Assembly (NCBI GenBank): GCA_964549155.1
Contig: CAZJUG010000016.1
Coordinates: 1-20,162, forward strand
DNA length: 20,162 nucleotides
DNA from: CAKZRD01 sp964549155
GTDB lineage: Archaea; Nanobdellota; Nanobdellia; Pacearchaeales; GW2011-AR1
Direction of reading: 5' to 3'
In this document: positions 1 through 6,797 of the stretch, one piece after another
Position numbering within the stretch: the stretch's first letter is position 1
Layout of the letters: each line of letters begins with the position of its first letter
The notes under the pieces: generated by a model
The model's database searches: none
Seen by the model: the letters and a program-made list of their open reading frames with translations, nothing else
What the model was told of the DNA's origin: nothing
Program-made: the position numbers and the translations under genes

Positions 1-2
1 AA

Positions 3-752
3 CAAACAAATTCTTCTATAGAATTGTTCAGCAAGGAGAATAATTTTACTAGTCAGCATTCCTTTTCTGTTTCGGGGCTTTCTGCTTCAACTAGTTATAA
101 TTTCAATATAACTTTTTGTGATAGAGCTGGAAACTGTAATTTCTCAGAAAATTCATTTACCACAGATAATGCCCCCGATGTTACACCTTCTGGAGGAGGG
201 GGAAGTTCCTCATCATCTAGAACTGAGAGCGGAGAGATATTAGAACTTATGTCTATAAGTACTGGAAAAACTATTGGAGTTAAAAAACAAAACAAAGTGT
301 CGTTTAGTATTGGAAAAACAATACACACATTAGAAATTTTAGAGTTGAGATTAGATAGTATAGATGTAGTTATAAGAAGCGATCCAATCAATTTAACTCT
401 TGTTATTGGCGAGGAAAGAAAATTGAATCTTAGTTCGAGTGATTATTATAACCTTTATATTAAGCTGAATAATATAACTTCTGAAGGAATAAACATCACA
501 CTCCGGGAGATTTTAGAAAAAATTGAGCAAGACGATGAAAAAGATGAAATGTTAGAAGAGGGAAAAAGCGGAGAGAATATTTTTGAGTTTGATTCTAGAA
601 ATTTTGAAATTTTAGGAGTATTTGTCCTCGTACTTATATTAATTGTATTCATTGCAAACAAAATTTATAAGAGGAAATTGAAAAAGAAGATTTTGAATAA
701 GAAAAATAAGAAATCTGGAGAGGACCAATTTTATTTCTTTGGGAAACATTAG
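3..752 (+). CDS. C-terminal part of a membrane-anchored surface protein with Ig/fibronectin-like fold (partial)
   Basis: The frame is open to the left edge, so the start lies outside the window. The first visible residues look like the end of a fibronectin type III or Ig-like beta domain (a GLSAST-Y-F-I pattern followed by D-AGNC). A low-complexity Gly/Ser linker follows, then a second beta-rich stretch, a charged Glu/Lys segment and one hydrophobic membrane segment near the C-terminus (ILGVFVLVLILIVFIA). A strongly basic tail comes last and is probably cytoplasmic. This is the arrangement of a cell-surface protein held by a C-terminal anchor. No catalytic motif is visible. The family cannot be named without the missing N-terminus. 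Confidence 0.7.
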   Translation, partial: QTNSSIELFSKENNFTSQHSFSVSGLSASTSYNFNITFCDRAGNCNFSENSFTTDNAPDVTPSGGGGSSSSSRTESGEILELMSISTGKTIGVKKQNKVSFSIGKTIHTLEILELRLDSIDVVIRSDPINLTLVIGEERKLNLSSSDYYNLYIKLNNITSEGINITLREILEKIEQDDEKDEMLEEGKSGENIFEFDSRNFEILGVFVLVLILIVFIANKIYKRKLKKKILNKKNKKSGEDQFYFFGKH

Positions 753-782
753 TTTTTTATAGTTCGAATAGATAAGTTAAAT

Positions 783-1073
783 ATGAAAAACACAAAAAAA
801 TTGAAGTTGAAAGCTTCTGCGAGGGATAATCGTAGATATTTTCTCATTGAGGATGAAAGCAAGGAAAAAATTGAAAGAGCTATTCTTGATTATGTGGGCA
901 TACTAGGTTTAGCCAAATCTGCATACCTATTTGTTAGAACTGAAAAGGGAAAAACGATTGGTTCTTGTTTAAGGGAAAGTTTAAACTCCGTTTTAGCTTC
1001 ATTGGCTTTTGCAGGGATAAAAGTTTTGAGAGTTTCTGGTACAATTAAAGGACTATCAAAGAAAAGCTTATAA
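783..1073 (+). CDS. rnp2: RNase P protein component 2 (Pop5 family)
   Basis: This 96-residue protein matches the archaeal Pop5/Rpp14 family in size and pattern: a basic N-terminus with an RRYFLIE strand, a helix around residues 26-42, the strand AKSAYLFVRTEKGKTI, and the signature VSGTI near the C-terminus. In archaea Pop5 pairs with Rpp30 to activate the catalytic RNA of RNase P, which trims the 5' leader of pre-tRNAs. A TATA-like TTTTATAG at 755-762 lies about 24 nt upstream of the ATG, which fits a leaderless message. psmA follows within about 20 nt, the usual archaeal pairing. The family call is fairly safe; the assignment to Pop5 rather than a related subunit rests on the VSGTI motif and the neighbour. 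Confidence 0.85.
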   Translation: MKNTKKLKLKASARDNRRYFLIEDESKEKIERAILDYVGILGLAKSAYLFVRTEKGKTIGSCLRESLNSVLASLAFAGIKVLRVSGTIKGLSKKSL

Positions 1074-1095
1074 AGACTTGAGAGTCAGTAAGGAT

Positions 1096-1791
1096 ATGGA
1101 AGACATGCAACACCAGGTAATGGGTTATGATCGTGCAGCAACTATGTTCGCCCCAGATGGACACATACTTCAAGTAGAGTATGCAGAGAAGACAATAAGG
1201 TTGGGGGGAGCTTCTATTGGAGTTGTTTGTAAAGATGGAGTGATTATTGTATCCGATAGGAGACATAAGGATAAACTAGTTGTTGGGGATTCCGCAAATA
1301 AGATTTATGAGATTGACGAACATATTTTTGCTGTTGGTGCTGGGATAATATCTGATGCGAGAGTTCTGATTGATAGAGCTAGAATTTTAGCACAGCAACA
1401 TAGAGTTACATATGATTCTCCAGCCACCACTGAAAATGTAGTAAAGGAAATAGCCGATATTAAACAGCAGTTTACCCAATATGGAGGGGCTAGACCCTTC
1501 GGAGTTGCTTTGATGATTGCAGGTTTTAATGGCAAACCAGAACTTTACACGACCGATGTAACTGGAAGTTATCTGCAATATAAGGCAAATGCTATTGGGG
1601 AAAATGATGAAAAGATAAGAGAAAAATTAAGAGAAAAATATAAATCTGATTTGAGTTGTGAAGAGGGAGTTAAAGTTGCCTTGGGAATTTTAAAAGAAGT
1701 CCAAGGAGAAGGATTTGAAGCAGATAGATTTGATATTGCAATTCTTAAAAAGAATGGTAAAGTAGAAAAGAAAAGTGGGAAAGCATTTTAA
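1096..1791 (+). CDS. psmA: Proteasome subunit alpha
   Basis: Alpha subunit of the archaeal 20S proteasome, which forms the outer rings and gates entry to the proteolytic chamber. The N-terminal YDRAATMFAPDGHILQVEYA segment is the alpha-type signature with the gate Tyr-Asp, and the TQYGGARPFGV motif is also typical. The protein lacks the N-terminal catalytic Thr of beta subunits, as expected. An in-frame TTG at 1078 would add six residues, but the family usually starts ten or so residues before YDRA. ATG 1096, or ATG 1105, is therefore preferred; AAGG just before 1096 is a weak ribosome site. It follows rnp2 closely, and its stop codon overlaps the stop of the convergent thymidine kinase gene by a few bases. 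Confidence 0.95.
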   Translation: MEDMQHQVMGYDRAATMFAPDGHILQVEYAEKTIRLGGASIGVVCKDGVIIVSDRRHKDKLVVGDSANKIYEIDEHIFAVGAGIISDARVLIDRARILAQQHRVTYDSPATTENVVKEIADIKQQFTQYGGARPFGVALMIAGFNGKPELYTTDVTGSYLQYKANAIGENDEKIREKLREKYKSDLSCEEGVKVALGILKEVQGEGFEADRFDIAILKKNGKVEKKSGKAF

Positions 1792-2381
1792 GATTTTTTA
1801 GGAACTTGGTGGTGTTTTATACAGCGAGGTTCATAACCTTCTTTTTCGTCTCCGATTAAAATTCTAGGAGATTCATAGGGGGCAGGTTTTCCATTGATAA
1901 GTCTTTGTGTTCTTGTTGCAGGAAGTTCGCAACCTCTTGAGTCTTCATGGTACTGACAAACTGCAGAAAATTTGTAAACCTCATTGGCAATGGAAAGAAT
2001 ATGAGGCATAGGACCAAAAGGTTCTCCCCTGAAGTCTAAATCTAAACCTGCAATCAAAATATGTTTTTCTCTTTTTAATAACTCTTTGATTACAGGAATT
2101 ATTGAACTGTCAAAAAAATGAGTCTCGTCTATTCCCACAACCTGATGTTCGGGTTTGACCATTTCTAAAATTTCATTTGGGCTCTTTATACTTTTGCAGT
2201 CTAATTCAATGTTGCCAAATCTAGTCTTGATTCCCTGAGAACGATTATCTGTAGATGGTTTGAAGAGAATATAACTTGCCCCGGGGAGGTATTTTAATTT
2301 GTCTATCCGATTTAACAACTCTCTGGATTTTCCCGACTTCATAGGACCACAGAAGACCTCTAAGAAAGATTTTTTAATCAT
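1788..2381 (-). CDS. tdk: Thymidine kinase (type II)
   Basis: This enzyme phosphorylates thymidine to dTMP with ATP, a salvage step. Visible motifs are the P-loop GPMKSGKS (residues 12-19), the Walker B-like GIDETHFF with Asp85-Glu86, and the long family block GLDLDFRGEPFGPMP. After these come TQRL and a C-terminal zinc site. The zinc ligands look like Cys142, His145, Cys187 and His190, so two of the four positions that are often Cys are His. The length of 197 residues is normal. An AT-rich TATA-like box at 2403-2413 lies about 28 nt upstream of the ATG. The gene converges on psmA. Nucleoside salvage suits an organism with reduced biosynthesis, though that is an inference. Confidence 0.93.
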   Translation of the reverse strand: MIKKSFLEVFCGPMKSGKSRELLNRIDKLKYLPGASYILFKPSTDNRSQGIKTRFGNIELDCKSIKSPNEILEMVKPEHQVVGIDETHFFDSSIIPVIKELLKREKHILIAGLDLDFRGEPFGPMPHILSIANEVYKFSAVCQYHEDSRGCELPATRTQRLINGKPAPYESPRILIGDEKEGYEPRCIKHHQVPKKS

Positions 2382-2447
2382 GAATTGTATCCGAAACTGA
2401 AGTTTTTAAATTTGTGTAAGCTCTAATGTAGGGAATCATAACAAACC

Positions 2448-2454
2448 TTAAATA
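2448..2454 (+). promoter_or_regulatory. TATA box of SBDS that fixes its start
   Basis: TTAAATA is centred about 25 nt upstream of ATG 2476, the normal distance from an archaeal TATA box to the transcription start. Transcription would begin at or next to this ATG, so the upstream in-frame TTG at 2458 would not be in the message. Confidence 0.6.
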
Positions 2455-2475
2455 CTATTGAATCATTTGAAATTT

Positions 2476-3144
2476 ATGGTACAGACAACTGCAAGGATAA
2501 AAAAAGGAAAGAATAATTTTGAAATACTTGTAGATTTAGACGAAGCATTGAAAGTTAGAAAAAATGTGGGTGACATTTCCCGTGCTGTTCTAACTGATGC
2601 TGTTTTTTATAATCTCAAATCAGGGGAACATGCTGCTAAAGATATCTTAGAAATAGAGTTTCAAACAGGCGACTTTTATGAAATTTGTAAAAAGATTATT
2701 TGTTCAGGAGAAGTTGTTTTGCCAACGGAATATTTGAATACTCAGGTTGAACAGAGGTATAAGCAAGTTGTAGACTTTCTTGTTAAGAATGCAGTTTCTT
2801 CTGAAGGAAGACCTTACACTGCAGATAGAATGATGACGGCACTAAGGGAAGCAAAAATTAATGTTAAAAACAAGCCTGTTGAGAACCAGATTGGTGAGAT
2901 TGTAGAGCATCTACAAAAAATTCTCCCGTTGAAAATTGATACAAAAAGAATAAGAATCACAATTCCTGCACAGTATACTGGAAAGGCTTATGGAGTTATT
3001 AGTGAGTTTAGAGAAGGCGAAGAATGGTTGTCCAATGGAGATTTAATAGTTAGTGTTAAAATTCCTGCAGGAATTGTAATGGATTTTTATGATAAATTGA
3101 ATAGTGTTACCCATGGCTCTTCATTAGCTGAGGAACTAAAATAG
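2476..3144 (+). CDS. SBDS: Ribosome maturation protein SBDS (Sdo1)
   Basis: SBDS homologue of 222 residues. In eukaryotes the protein works with EFL1 to release eIF6 from the large subunit; archaea keep SBDS as a probable 50S maturation factor. The N-terminal segment ARIKKGKNNFEILVD is the FYSH-domain signature. The middle helical region contains EQRYKQVVDFLVKNAV, SSEGRPYTADRMMTAL and NVKNKPVENQIGEIVEHL. The C-terminal ferredoxin-like domain begins near KRIRITIPAQYTGKAYG. ATG 2476 gives the usual start and sits about 25 nt from a TATA box. In many archaea SBDS is followed by the exosome genes rrp4, rrp41 and rrp42; here a toxin-antitoxin locus follows instead. Confidence 0.95.
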   Translation: MVQTTARIKKGKNNFEILVDLDEALKVRKNVGDISRAVLTDAVFYNLKSGEHAAKDILEIEFQTGDFYEICKKIICSGEVVLPTEYLNTQVEQRYKQVVDFLVKNAVSSEGRPYTADRMMTALREAKINVKNKPVENQIGEIVEHLQKILPLKIDTKRIRITIPAQYTGKAYGVISEFREGEEWLSNGDLIVSVKIPAGIVMDFYDKLNSVTHGSSLAEELK

Positions 3145-3221
3145 CTCTATCCTGAGAAACATTTTTTAGTATCTATAAGATATTTTCTAATCTGTGAATT
3201 TGAAAAGGAGTGTTCCCTGTT

Positions 3222-3566
3222 TTAATCTAACCCTAAAGAAATTTTGGTTGCTAAATCCACTTTGTTCATTAGAAAATCATCAATAGTTCCAACAAACTTT
3301 ATTAATCTCGTTTTATCTATTGTTCTAATCTGATTTAGAAGAATTGTAGAATCCTTATCTAGTCCAGAATCTTCTTTTGGAACGAAAACATTTGTAGGAA
3401 ATTCTTTTTTGAAAATCTTGGATGTGATTGCTGCCACGATGGTTACAGGAGAAGCATTGTTTGAGATATCATTTTGAAGTATTAGTGCGGGCCTTATTCC
3501 TCCTTGCTCTCTTCCCCTTATTGGCTCAAAATTGACCAGAAAAATACTTCCCCTTTTTATAGACAT
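3222..3566 (-). CDS. MazF/PemK-family mRNA interferase toxin
   Basis: This 114-residue protein has the MazF/PemK SH3-like barrel pattern: RGSIFLVNFEP at the N-terminus, then GGIRPALILQN, a VTIVAAITSK strand, and LLNQIRTIDKTRL, where Arg and Thr form the usual active-site region. The family cuts mRNA at short sequence motifs and is held inactive by its antitoxin. The ATG at 3566 shares one base with the TAA of the upstream antitoxin (TAATG), the typical translational coupling of these pairs; the GTG two codons earlier is not needed. All expected motifs are present, so it looks intact. The target sequence cannot be read from the protein. Confidence 0.9.
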   Translation of the reverse strand: MSIKRGSIFLVNFEPIRGREQGGIRPALILQNDISNNASPVTIVAAITSKIFKKEFPTNVFVPKEDSGLDKDSTILLNQIRTIDKTRLIKFVGTIDDFLMNKVDLATKISLGLD

Positions 3567-3796
3567 TACCACTCCCAGTCACTTAAATCTTCCATGCTCT
3601 CGAATTGTTTAGTAATTCTTAGATTTTCAGAAGACATTTCCTTACATCCCTCTATGAGCAGAGCTTCTTGTCTTCGGTTTAGTCGGTCCTCTAACTCCAA
3701 GAGATTTATGATCACTTCTTCGTAGGTCTCTCTGTCTTTTTTTAACTTGTCCAACTGATTTTTTACCGTTTCGTTGAGTTGAATAGTTGTTACCAT
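3566..3796 (-). CDS. Antitoxin of the first MazF-type pair, probable ribbon-helix-helix protein
   Basis: A 76-residue protein beginning MVTTIQLNETVKNQLDKLK. A short beta strand followed by two helices is the pattern of ribbon-helix-helix DNA-binding antitoxins. The second half is charged and ends SMEDLSDWEW, suitable for wrapping onto the toxin. The longer frame starting at 3847 is rejected because its first 17 residues would be encoded by the promoter and operator; ATG 3796 is about 27 nt from the TATA box. It precedes the toxin gene with a TAATG overlap. It probably represses its own promoter through the palindromic repeat at 3799-3821. Confidence 0.82.
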   Translation of the reverse strand: MVTTIQLNETVKNQLDKLKKDRETYEEVIINLLELEDRLNRRQEALLIEGCKEMSSENLRITKQFESMEDLSDWEW

Positions 3797-3798
3797 CA

Positions 3799-3827
3799 AA
3801 ACTATAGTTGAACTATAGTTTATAAAA
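3799..3827 (-). promoter_or_regulatory. Promoter and double palindromic operator of the first toxin-antitoxin pair
   Basis: Two copies of the perfect 10-bp palindrome AACTATAGTT stand at 3800-3809 and 3811-3820, one base apart. With one more A/T on each side they form a 23-bp symmetrical site. The minus-strand TATA-like TTTTATAAA (3819-3827) touches one end, and the antitoxin ATG (3796) lies directly beyond the other end. A bound repressor would therefore cover the region between TATA box and transcription start. The 11-bp spacing puts the two sites on the same DNA face, as for cooperative ribbon-helix-helix dimers. Confidence 0.75.
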
Positions 3828-3875
3828 CTTTTTGTTTTGAGAAACATTTATAAGTTTGAGATTTTTAAGAATAGA

Positions 3876-4364
3876 ATGAAAAAGGGGGCACAGCAAGAGA
3901 TTGCAGGGTTTGTTATTATAGTTGTTTTAGTAGTAGTTGCAGTTTTTATATTTATGATTGTATCTCTGGGGAATAGAGATGCTAAGAATGAGTCTTTAGA
4001 AGTTGGAAGTCTTTTAGATGCATTATTAGCTCAGACTACAGAATGTGTAGTAAGAGAACCACTACCTACCAATATTGGAGAGCTTATTCAGGAGGCAAAT
4101 GGTGGTGCATTGAATTGTAAGAATTTAGATGTTTCTACAAAAGAATACTTAATTTCTGAGATTAACAAATCTATGACTAATGTTATGAAGATTGATAGAA
4201 GATTTGTAGCTTGGCAAATAGATGTATTATTTGTTGGGGAAGATGAATCCCCATTACAAAGATTTTATTATGGAAATTGTAATAATGGTCAGACAGCTCA
4301 AGATTTTAGAGATGTGGGAGATTTTAGGGTTTTGATGACTATTTGTTTAGATGGTGACAATTAG
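3876..4364 (+). CDS. Type IV pilin-like membrane protein
   Basis: The N-terminus MKKG followed by AQQEIAGFVIIVVLVVVAVF resembles an archaeal class III (prepilin) signal. It has a short basic leader ending in Gly, then a polar stretch with Glu, then a long hydrophobic helix. A PibD-type peptidase would cut after the Gly. The 130 or so following residues contain four Cys and no recognised enzymatic motif. The ATG at 3876 is chosen because a CATTTATAAG box is centred about 27 nt upstream and because it places the signal correctly; the earlier in-frame TTG at 3837 would lie before the box. It diverges from the first toxin-antitoxin promoter and overlaps the end of the convergent regulator gene by 18 bp. 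It may be a minor pilin or simply a membrane-anchored protein. Confidence 0.65.
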   Translation: MKKGAQQEIAGFVIIVVLVVVAVFIFMIVSLGNRDAKNESLEVGSLLDALLAQTTECVVREPLPTNIGELIQEANGGALNCKNLDVSTKEYLISEINKSMTNVMKIDRRFVAWQIDVLFVGEDESPLQRFYYGNCNNGQTAQDFRDVGDFRVLMTICLDGDN

Positions 4365-4700
4365 TTCAATTTTGTCTGTTAAAAGAACAGGGATTAGCCT
4401 TTCCTTGTTGCCAGTTTTTTCTAAGTGAAACTCTATAAAACCTAATTTTTCTAAGAATTTTAAATCTTCATAAACAGACTTAAAGTCTCTTTTTATCTTC
4501 TTTGCTAAGTCATAGATTGAGTTTATCTTCTCATTTTTTAGTAAGTATAAGATTCTAGACTTTTCATTTGATAGGAGTTTTCTTAGAGTTTCTAAATCTG
4601 AAAAGTCAAAGTCCTTTTTTGCCCCAAAGAATTTTGGGATGAAACCAAACTCATTTGCATTCAGTTCGAAATATCTTGTTTTTGTCTCTTTTTTTGGCAT
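4347..4700 (-). CDS. Winged-helix DNA-binding regulator (HVO_A0114-like)
   Basis: A 117-residue protein with a helix-turn-helix pattern in the middle: LSNEKSRILYLLKNEKINSIYDLAKKIKRDFKSVYEDLKFLEKLGFIEF. This is followed by a basic wing (EKTGNKERLIPVLLTDKIELIV). The pattern is that of the archaeal HVO_A0114-type predicted transcriptional regulators, often found beside toxin-antitoxin genes. Met at 4700 is preferred over the frame start at 4790. The latter would add 30 atypical residues, and the minus-strand TATA-like TTTAAA at 4722-4727 sits about 25 nt before 4700. It may regulate one of the neighbouring toxin-antitoxin pairs or the pilin gene; the sequence does not decide which. Confidence 0.7.
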   Translation of the reverse strand: MPKKETKTRYFELNANEFGFIPKFFGAKKDFDFSDLETLRKLLSNEKSRILYLLKNEKINSIYDLAKKIKRDFKSVYEDLKFLEKLGFIEFHLEKTGNKERLIPVLLTDKIELIVTI

Positions 4701-4906
4701 GGTTTTAGTAATACTATTCTGTTTAAAGAACTTTCGATGGCAGCTTTTGCTTTTTTGAAAGACGAAAGTTGTTCCGCTAAACACTTCCACAATGCCTAGG
4801 AAGATTTGATAATTTGTTGTTCTCCTTTCTGGTTGTTTTGTGTCTCCAAGAATGTTTAGTCTTGAATATGGGATTATCCTACCTGATCTTTCATAGGTTT
4901 TCTAAT

Positions 4907-4928
4907 TATTTAACTAAAAAGTTAAATA
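4907..4928. repeat. 9-bp inverted repeat in a gene-free stretch
   Basis: The 350 bases from 4701 to 5052 hold no gene I can support. They contain the regulator promoter and this inverted repeat: TATTTAACT, a 4-base AAAA loop, then AGTTAAATA. It may be a second binding site or a hairpin in a transcript. Nothing else was recognised there. Confidence 0.45.
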
Positions 4929-5022
4929 GTACCGATAAATTGTACCCTCCTAGTTGAATAAAATTCTTGAGAGATGAATTTAAGGGGTAGTATTCAAATT
5001 GTTTTAGTTTGAAAAACGAAAG

Positions 5023-5045
5023 ATTTAAATAAGTGAGCTCACTTA
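5023..5045 (+). promoter_or_regulatory. Promoter and 16-bp palindromic operator of the second toxin-antitoxin pair
   Basis: The TATA-like ATTTAAATAA (5023-5032) is centred about 26 nt before ATG 5053. The perfect 16-bp palindrome TAAGTGAGCTCACTTA (5030-5045) starts inside its end and fills the gap to the start codon. This is the same layout as at the first pair but with an unrelated sequence, consistent with each antitoxin repressing its own promoter. Confidence 0.75.
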
Positions 5046-5052
5046 ATTTTTC

Positions 5053-5283
5053 ATGACAAATATAACTCTTTCGATAAATGATGAAGTCTATAACAGGATG
5101 AAACATTACTCGGAGATAAAGTGGAGTGAATTTGTTAGAGTTTGTATTCAGAAGAGAATAGTGGAGCTTGAAAAGTTGAAAAATCACCCCAACCAAGAAG
5201 GAATTTTTACCATGTTGTCTTCTGAAGAAGTGCTTAAAAAAGATTGGGATAATGAATACGATGAGAGGTGGAATAATGTATGA
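5053..5283 (+). CDS. Antitoxin of the second MazF-type pair, probable ribbon-helix-helix protein
   Basis: A 76-residue protein beginning MTNITLSINDEVYNRMKHY, then a helix SEFVRVCIQKRIVELEKL. This is the strand-helix-helix pattern of VapB/CopG-type ribbon-helix-helix antitoxins. The C-terminal part is acidic (KKDWDNEYDERWNNV), typical of the toxin-neutralising tail. The ATG sits directly after a palindromic operator and about 26 nt after a TATA-like box. The stop TGA overlaps the toxin start by eight bases. It shares no obvious sequence identity with the antitoxin at 3566-3796 beyond the fold pattern. Confidence 0.8.
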   Translation: MTNITLSINDEVYNRMKHYSEIKWSEFVRVCIQKRIVELEKLKNHPNQEGIFTMLSSEEVLKKDWDNEYDERWNNV

Positions 5284-5605
5284 TCAAGGAGAGATAGTTC
5301 TTATCCCTTTTCCATACTCTGACCTAACTGCATCTAAAAAAAGACCTGCTTTAATTGTTTCAAATAGAAAAATACATGAAAAAATGCCTGACAGAATATG
5401 TTGCTTGGTTACTTCTAATAATCATAGAGAAAATGTGATAATCCGAAAAGAAGATATTTTAGAAGGTAATTTGCCTTTTGAAAGTTCCATCAAACCTCAA
5501 AGAATTTTTACAATTGATTCAGGGATTATAATAAAAAGTTTATGCAAAATTCGTGAAGAATTGCATTTGACTATTGTTGAAAAGATTAATGAATTTATTG
5601 TATAG
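5276..5605 (+). CDS. MazF/PemK-family toxin of the second pair
   Basis: A 109-residue protein with the PemK/MazF pattern: QGEIVLIPFPYSDLTASKKRPALIVSN at the N-terminus, the central strand ICCLVTSN, and PQRIFTIDSGII in the active-site region. ATG 5276 is chosen over the earlier in-frame ATG 5252 because it gives the usual start two residues before the QGEIV strand. It also overlaps the antitoxin stop by eight bases, as expected for a coupled pair. The predicted action is ribosome-independent RNA cleavage. The second copy differs clearly from the toxin at 3222-3566, so the two are not a recent duplication. Confidence 0.87.
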   Translation: MYDQGEIVLIPFPYSDLTASKKRPALIVSNRKIHEKMPDRICCLVTSNNHRENVIIRKEDILEGNLPFESSIKPQRIFTIDSGIIIKSLCKIREELHLTIVEKINEFIV

Positions 5606-5817
5606 GGGATTTGGTATCGTGTATAAACTTTATGAGTTTTGTGCTTCAAATGTAAAAAATTCGCTCTAAAAAAATTTTACACTAGCGAGTATTGGGAGTT
5701 AGTTTTTATTTGTCTAGATGGACATTAAATTTTTTCCGTTCGCTTGGCTCACTTCCAAAAATTTCTGGGAAGTTTAGTAATGTATATTCTCTCCCCTTTG
5801 TTGTTTAATGTAAAGTT

Positions 5818-6459
5818 TTATGTTTTTTCTGGACTTTCTTTTTTAGATTCTTTTGGGAGAGATTTTTCTTTGGGCTTGTTTATTTGCTTTTTTTCAGATT
5901 TTTCTCTCCAAAAAAAACGATTGGCCATTTTTTTATCAATCCAAATATGTCTGTTTGAATTATTAATTAAATCAACAGAAGTCAAGTCTTGAAATGTGTA
6001 AATCTCAACTTCTTTCTTTTCAGTTCTTACATAGTTTACCAGTTGTGCAAAATCCCCATCTCCAGAAACTAAAATCGCTTTGTCGTATTTATCTTTACAA
6101 GCATCTCTTAACATATCTAAAGATAAATGGATATCGTCCCCTTTTATGATGTAATATTCTTGTTTATCAACATCAACTCTTTTTTGCCTTTTGCATAAAA
6201 TAACCTTGCAGTTGGGAATCTTTCTAAGTCGAGCAAAAAGCTTCATTTGATTCCAATAAACATACTTATTGAAATTTTCCTTCAGAGGAGCATTATAATA
6301 GTAAATCGTAACCAATTCAGCTTCTCCAATAATCTCTTTTACAAATTTCTCAAAATCGAAGAAATTGTCAGAATATCTTTTGTTTATAGTTTTTAACCCA
6401 TAATAGAAATTTGCTCCATCAATATAAACTGAAACCCTTTTTGAATTCTCTTTTTTCAT
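5818..6459 (-). CDS. NYN-domain (LabA/DUF88-type) putative RNase
   Basis: NYN domains have a PIN-like fold and are predicted metal-dependent RNases. The acidic residues expected at the active site are visible: YIDGAN with Asp14, the GDD motif at 107-109 with Asp115 a turn later, and VSGDGDF with Asp134 and Asp136. After about residue 180 the chain becomes a Lys/Glu/Pro-rich, probably disordered tail. The frame can be extended to 6534, but those 25 residues would be encoded by a GC-rich structured element, so Met at 6459 is chosen. The substrate is unknown; LabA-like proteins act in varied RNA processes. Its position next to several toxin loci is suggestive only. Confidence 0.85.
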   Translation of the reverse strand: MKKENSKRVSVYIDGANFYYGLKTINKRYSDNFFDFEKFVKEIIGEAELVTIYYYNAPLKENFNKYVYWNQMKLFARLRKIPNCKVILCKRQKRVDVDKQEYYIIKGDDIHLSLDMLRDACKDKYDKAILVSGDGDFAQLVNYVRTEKKEVEIYTFQDLTSVDLINNSNRHIWIDKKMANRFFWREKSEKKQINKPKEKSLPKESKKESPEKT

Positions 6460-6468
6460 TTTAAATAA

Positions 6469-6547
6469 AAATCCGGCCTTGGCAAAGCCCAGAACCGGGG
6501 ATACATAAGCGGGATGTCCGAAGACTTGAGGCAATCCCTGTTACCTT
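6469..6547 (-). ncRNA. GC-rich structured leader or small RNA upstream of the NYN gene
   Basis: About 75 bases are clearly richer in G+C than the flanking AT-rich DNA, a common mark of structured RNA in such genomes. On the minus strand they can form GGGAT/ATCCC (6534-6538 with 6511-6515) enclosing a GTC-TTCG-GAC tetraloop hairpin. A competing ACAT/ATGT hairpin uses the same bases. A third hairpin closed by CCGG/CCGG (6495-6498, 6473-6476) is followed by a T-rich run. A TATA-like TATTTAAAA at 6569-6577 would start transcription near 6547, just at the edge. No tRNA cloverleaf fits. Function unknown. Confidence 0.5.
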
Positions 6548-6568
6548 GTTTATCTTAAGTTTGAGGGT

Positions 6569-6577
6569 TATTTAAAA
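6569..6577 (-). promoter_or_regulatory. TATA-like box for the structured leader and NYN gene
   Basis: TATTTAAAA on the plus strand (TTTTAAATA on the minus strand) is centred about 26 nt before the edge of the GC-rich element at 6547. This would give the NYN message a leader of roughly 90 nt. Confidence 0.5.
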
Positions 6578-6676
6578 CTTTCTATTTGAATTTTTTAAAT
6601 GTGTTTCTCTGATTAATCCTCTTAACCCCTGAAAATACAACCCCTTGTCTCCAAAGACCCTTAGAGATACAATAGG

Positions 6677-6768
6677 AAAGGTTCTTCGGAGATAAAACTA
6701 TTGGTTTTTTGTTTAAATCTTAGTTGAAGAACCTTTTTTGTAGTATATGGTATTTTACACCATATATT
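6677..6768. repeat. Two strong inverted repeats upstream of the S-layer gene
   Basis: AAAGGTTCTTC (6677-6687) pairs perfectly over 11 bp with GAAGAACCTTT (6726-6736) and is followed by a T run. Next to it AGTATATGGT (6742-6751) and ACCATATATT (6759-6768) form a 10-bp hairpin with one G-T pair and a 7-base loop. They lie before or at the S-layer promoter region and may be a terminator-like or regulator-binding structure. The stretch 6600-6797 has no gene. Confidence 0.5.
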
Positions 6769-6797
6769 CTTGAGAAGAGTGTTTAACCTCTTGATAA

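Noticed and set aside
1078..1095. TTG start for psmA giving six extra residues.
   Set aside because: The family begins about ten residues before YDRA; ATG 1096 or 1105 fits better.
6469..6547. tRNA gene upstream of the NYN gene.
   Set aside because: The length and G+C fit, but neither strand gives acceptor, D and T arms; there is no GGTTCRA loop with a paired stem.
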